Positions 61,601-64,000 of a stretch of 64,000 bases of DNA are shown piece after piece. Positions within the stretch are counted from its first letter, which is position 1. The number at the start of each line of letters is the position of its first letter. Location of the stretch: NCBI GenBank assembly GCA_021234535.1, contig CM037830.1, positions 34,321,405-34,385,404 on the forward strand, given 5' to 3'. This DNA is from Stichopus chloronotus. Its lineage: Eukaryota > Echinodermata > Holothuroidea > Aspidochirotida > Stichopodidae. Both the position numbers and the translations under genes were made by a program. Under the pieces are notes generated by a model. The model was given only the letters and a program-made list of their open reading frames with translations, did not search any database and was not told where the DNA came from.

Positions 61601-63061
61601 TCACATAAACACAGAATCAGCAATGCTAGATGAGTTATGATTCTCGTCCGGTGTCGCTGCATCTTCTGATGCGACACGGTCAAGATGAGAAGACCACGCG
61701 GTACATTCCGATCTGTGCCATTGGTTCCAGTGAAACTCCTGGCACCCCTCACTGCAGTACATGCATAGCCTGCATTTGGCGCACAGGCGAAACTTTCTCC
61801 CTGCTACTTGTTCAGAATCGCCACAAAGTGGAGACGAGCACCAGTGATTAGGACTCGTCAGCGTTTGGTTCCTGAAGAGGGGCTGTCGCCTCATGGAAGG
61901 TTCCTTGCATCCGCATCTCGACTGAGATAACCCCAGCCCGCTCCCACCGGCGTATCCGCGAGCCCCCTGCCTTAACGTCTCCCCTAGTCTTGATATAAGG
62001 TCTGCGATCTGGAAGCCTGTTTTAGATACCATGTTATTCTTAAGTAAATAATGCCAAAGGTTCGAAGCATCTCGCATTACCTGGAGATCGCGGAGTACTG
62101 TTTGGATGGCGACGCCCCCGTAGTCGGCGGAGATGTCCATAATTCGGAGGCAAATCTCCCCGGTCGTCACGTTTCTCGTTTTACGAAGAACGATGGCGAC
62201 CACGTTCAACAAGCCGGCGTCGTACATGACAGCTGCATTTTCGTAGGTTTTGGAAGAATATAAAGTATTGTAAAGAATGCTTAGTACGGACACCATGAAA
62301 CCGCATAGATTATCCTCGCTGAGAACAGGGTCAGCTCCGCTCCCTGAAGACGTATCACGTGAGTCTCCACCTGACGTGGACGTATCGCACGCGCCCGTCG
62401 TCAGCCGACGTAAACGTCTGTGGCATTTGTGGAGTAGATATGCAAGTGACGGATAAAGTCGACAAACGGAACTGGTGATGCGATTGAGGGCGGGCGTGTA
62501 GAGGCACATAATCCAAATTAATCGAATGATGTTGTAACTCTTTTGATCCAAAGGCACATGAGAATGCGACGACGCCCCTTCGTCTCCTTTGAGTCTCGGT
62601 TTGTGGTATTCTTGTAAGCAGTCTAAGCAATAAGGCAACATCCTCTCGGCCAGTCTTTGAACAAGCCTGCAATAAGCAGGTTTGTCTCTGGCACCCAGGA
62701 TGTCCAGACCCTCTAGCATATTATCTACGTGAACCTGGTCTGTCGAGTTCGGAGGAGTACGCAAATGCCTCCACATCGTGTACGCGTGGTTTTCGGCGTC
62801 TCCGTAACACAAAGCGGCCACGATTTTCTCTGACGAAGCGCTGAGGTCCGCTGGTTCGTGGCAGGGAAGTTTAGACGTCTGAGGATCGACGTCCGGCGAA
62901 ACGGAAAACGACGACGTATCCGTGGTCGGCTGGTTTGTAGTGGAAGATGGCCGCCAATCTCGAGCCGAGTTCGAATCCGCTCCCTCGTCGTCTTCATGCT
63001 CCGCTGAGCTGGATTTCATCTTGTCTCTGACCGGCATCAGGAAATAATTAAAAGGCGTCAT
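61601..63061 (-). CDS. MYND zinc-finger protein with helical domain
   Basis: 486 codons, single exon, ATG at 63061 (complement) to a stop at 61601-61603. Residues 1-80 are a polar, Ser/Thr/Asp-rich, probably disordered region. Residues 80-370 are Leu-rich and mostly helical, with segments such as L-V-Q-R-L-A-E-R-M-L-P-Y-C-L and F-M-V-S-V-L-S-I-L-Y-N-T-L resembling armadillo-like repeats, split by a Ser/Gly/Asp linker near 235-258. Residues 408-453 form a MYND finger: C-x4-C, C-x2-C, C-x2-C-x3-C, H...W...H-x3-C, with all eight ligands present. MYND fingers bind proline-rich peptides in partner proteins, often transcriptional or methyltransferase complexes (family knowledge). I cannot name an orthologue. 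Coding GC content is well above the flanks. No frame breaks; several open frames on other frames are shadows. Confidence 0.88.
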   Translation of the reverse strand: MTPFNYFLMPVRDKMKSSSAEHEDDEGADSNSARDWRPSSTTNQPTTDTSSFSVSPDVDPQTSKLPCHEPADLSASSEKIVAALCYGDAENHAYTMWRHLRTPPNSTDQVHVDNMLEGLDILGARDKPAYCRLVQRLAERMLPYCLDCLQEYHKPRLKGDEGASSHSHVPLDQKSYNIIRLIWIMCLYTPALNRITSSVCRLYPSLAYLLHKCHRRLRRLTTGACDTSTSGGDSRDTSSGSGADPVLSEDNLCGFMVSVLSILYNTLYSSKTYENAAVMYDAGLLNVVAIVLRKTRNVTTGEICLRIMDISADYGGVAIQTVLRDLQVMRDASNLWHYLLKNNMVSKTGFQIADLISRLGETLRQGARGYAGGSGLGLSQSRCGCKEPSMRRQPLFRNQTLTSPNHWCSSPLCGDSEQVAGRKFRLCAKCRLCMYCSEGCQEFHWNQWHRSECTAWSSHLDRVASEDAATPDENHNSSSIADSVFM

Positions 63062-64000
63062 TTCGTTGGGACGACGGTGACGAGGATGGCAATATCAGGT
63101 GGGAATGGAAAGTGAGAGCACACATCTGGTGAGCCTTAAAAAAAAAAAAAAAGACCGGTCAGTGACAAGTTTGCATAGTGAATGTCCCGGAAAAGAAAGA
63201 TCTCACTGGTTGAAAAATCGGTGAAAGATGTTGGGGTTCCCAAAATAAAGTCTTTAATTCGTCTTTATGATGAAGCTTTTCGCCTGCGTATACTGTAGTG
63301 TAACCTGAAGAGAGCAACCGACCGAAGGATAGGTAACGCTAAAAACTATGGCAGTGAACACTAATTAGTGGAAAGAAAGGTAAAAGTAGAAGTGCACACA
63401 CTGTTGCAGATTTGGCTTTGTTTCTTTCGCTTCGCATCCTGCATGATATTTTCGCGAAACTAGCTAGCACAGGTATAGGCCTAGTAGGCATGCATCCATC
63501 AGCTGTATCGAAGTGTTATATATTGACTGGAAGCCTGGCTCTGCGTAGATGCTGTTGCTTTACAATTATGGTTCGAAAACATGAATCTCTACTCGAAAAA
63601 AGATCATTATTGCAGCTTGTAAACCTTACCCATCCATTCCACTGCTGTGACCCTTTCCCTTTTCGGTCGAGTATCCTTGTCCATTCGAAAGAAGGGCGGT
63701 AAATCCTTCATGCAAACGTTACGACACATTCGTAATAGAACTTCAATATTTCGAAACAAAAAAGTCATTCAGAACATTTGCTCCTGATTGAAGTGTAGAC
63801 GTTGATCATGCTGTGAGGTGAATCTCCATGAAAAGCGTTTCCAGTTAGTTGTGAATTTCGATTAAAACAAATCCGTTGATCCATATAACAAACGAAATAA
63901 TCGGAGATTATGACCTCGTCGATGTATGTAAACACCCGGTCTCATCGGTTAAGGTTCTTCGGTTAGCATAAGAACCGGCACTGACTATATTATCCAGGCT
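63062..64000. other. Upstream flank of the MYND gene
   Basis: Should hold the promoter and 5' UTR of the minus-strand MYND gene. I see no clear TATA box at a convincing distance and no other gene. A 15-A run sits at about 63138-63152. Confidence 0.4.

Noticed and set aside
62355..62672. Additional minus-strand frame of 105 codons and others over the MYND gene
   Set aside because: Out-of-frame shadows of the GC-rich MYND coding sequence.

Overview
This is eukaryotic, AT-rich, repeat-rich DNA with sparse genes. One gene has canonical GT-AG introns, one of them about 12.4 kb. The rest is filled with non-autonomous DNA transposons (MITEs), minisatellites and poly-G/poly-C tracts. The repeat flavour (TTAAAGG-type MITEs, AGGTCAAAGGTCA-bearing tandem repeats, GTGGCGTAGC plus poly-G repeats) and an intronless GT10 fucosyltransferase suggest a marine invertebrate deuterostome. 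An echinoderm such as a sea cucumber is my best guess, but this is inference and not proven by the sequence.

Layout. 1-10566 holds no recognisable coding sequence, only a MITE copy, dispersed repeats and a low-complexity TGTAGT repeat. 10567-30370 (+) is a NIPA-family magnesium-transporter gene with five coding exons (10657-10804, 23240-23296, 23850-23940, 25812-25976, 29778-30370). Its first intron carries several MITEs, a tRNA-like Pol III promoter pair and a decayed Ty3/gypsy integrase. Its fourth intron carries a 1.1 kb minisatellite of a 22-bp unit organised into 420-bp higher-order repeats. About 35260-37020 is a decayed PIF/Harbinger element with the start of the transposase on + and its MADF/Myb-like partner on -, convergent and joined by an internal deletion. 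37021-49400 has nothing convincing. 49426-51026 (+) is a single-exon alpha-1,3-fucosyltransferase (GT10) whose stem region is broken by two apparent frameshifts. 53732-60172 holds further MITEs. 61601-63061 (-) is an intact single-exon MYND zinc-finger protein of 486 residues.

The three host genes look unrelated to each other: a membrane cation transporter, a Golgi glycosyltransferase and a zinc-finger protein. I see no operon, CRISPR, rRNA or new multi-gene system. The points most worth checking are the +1 frame breaks in two otherwise well-conserved genes, the structure of the Harbinger derivative, the 22-bp minisatellite, and several MITE families with TTAAAG ends.
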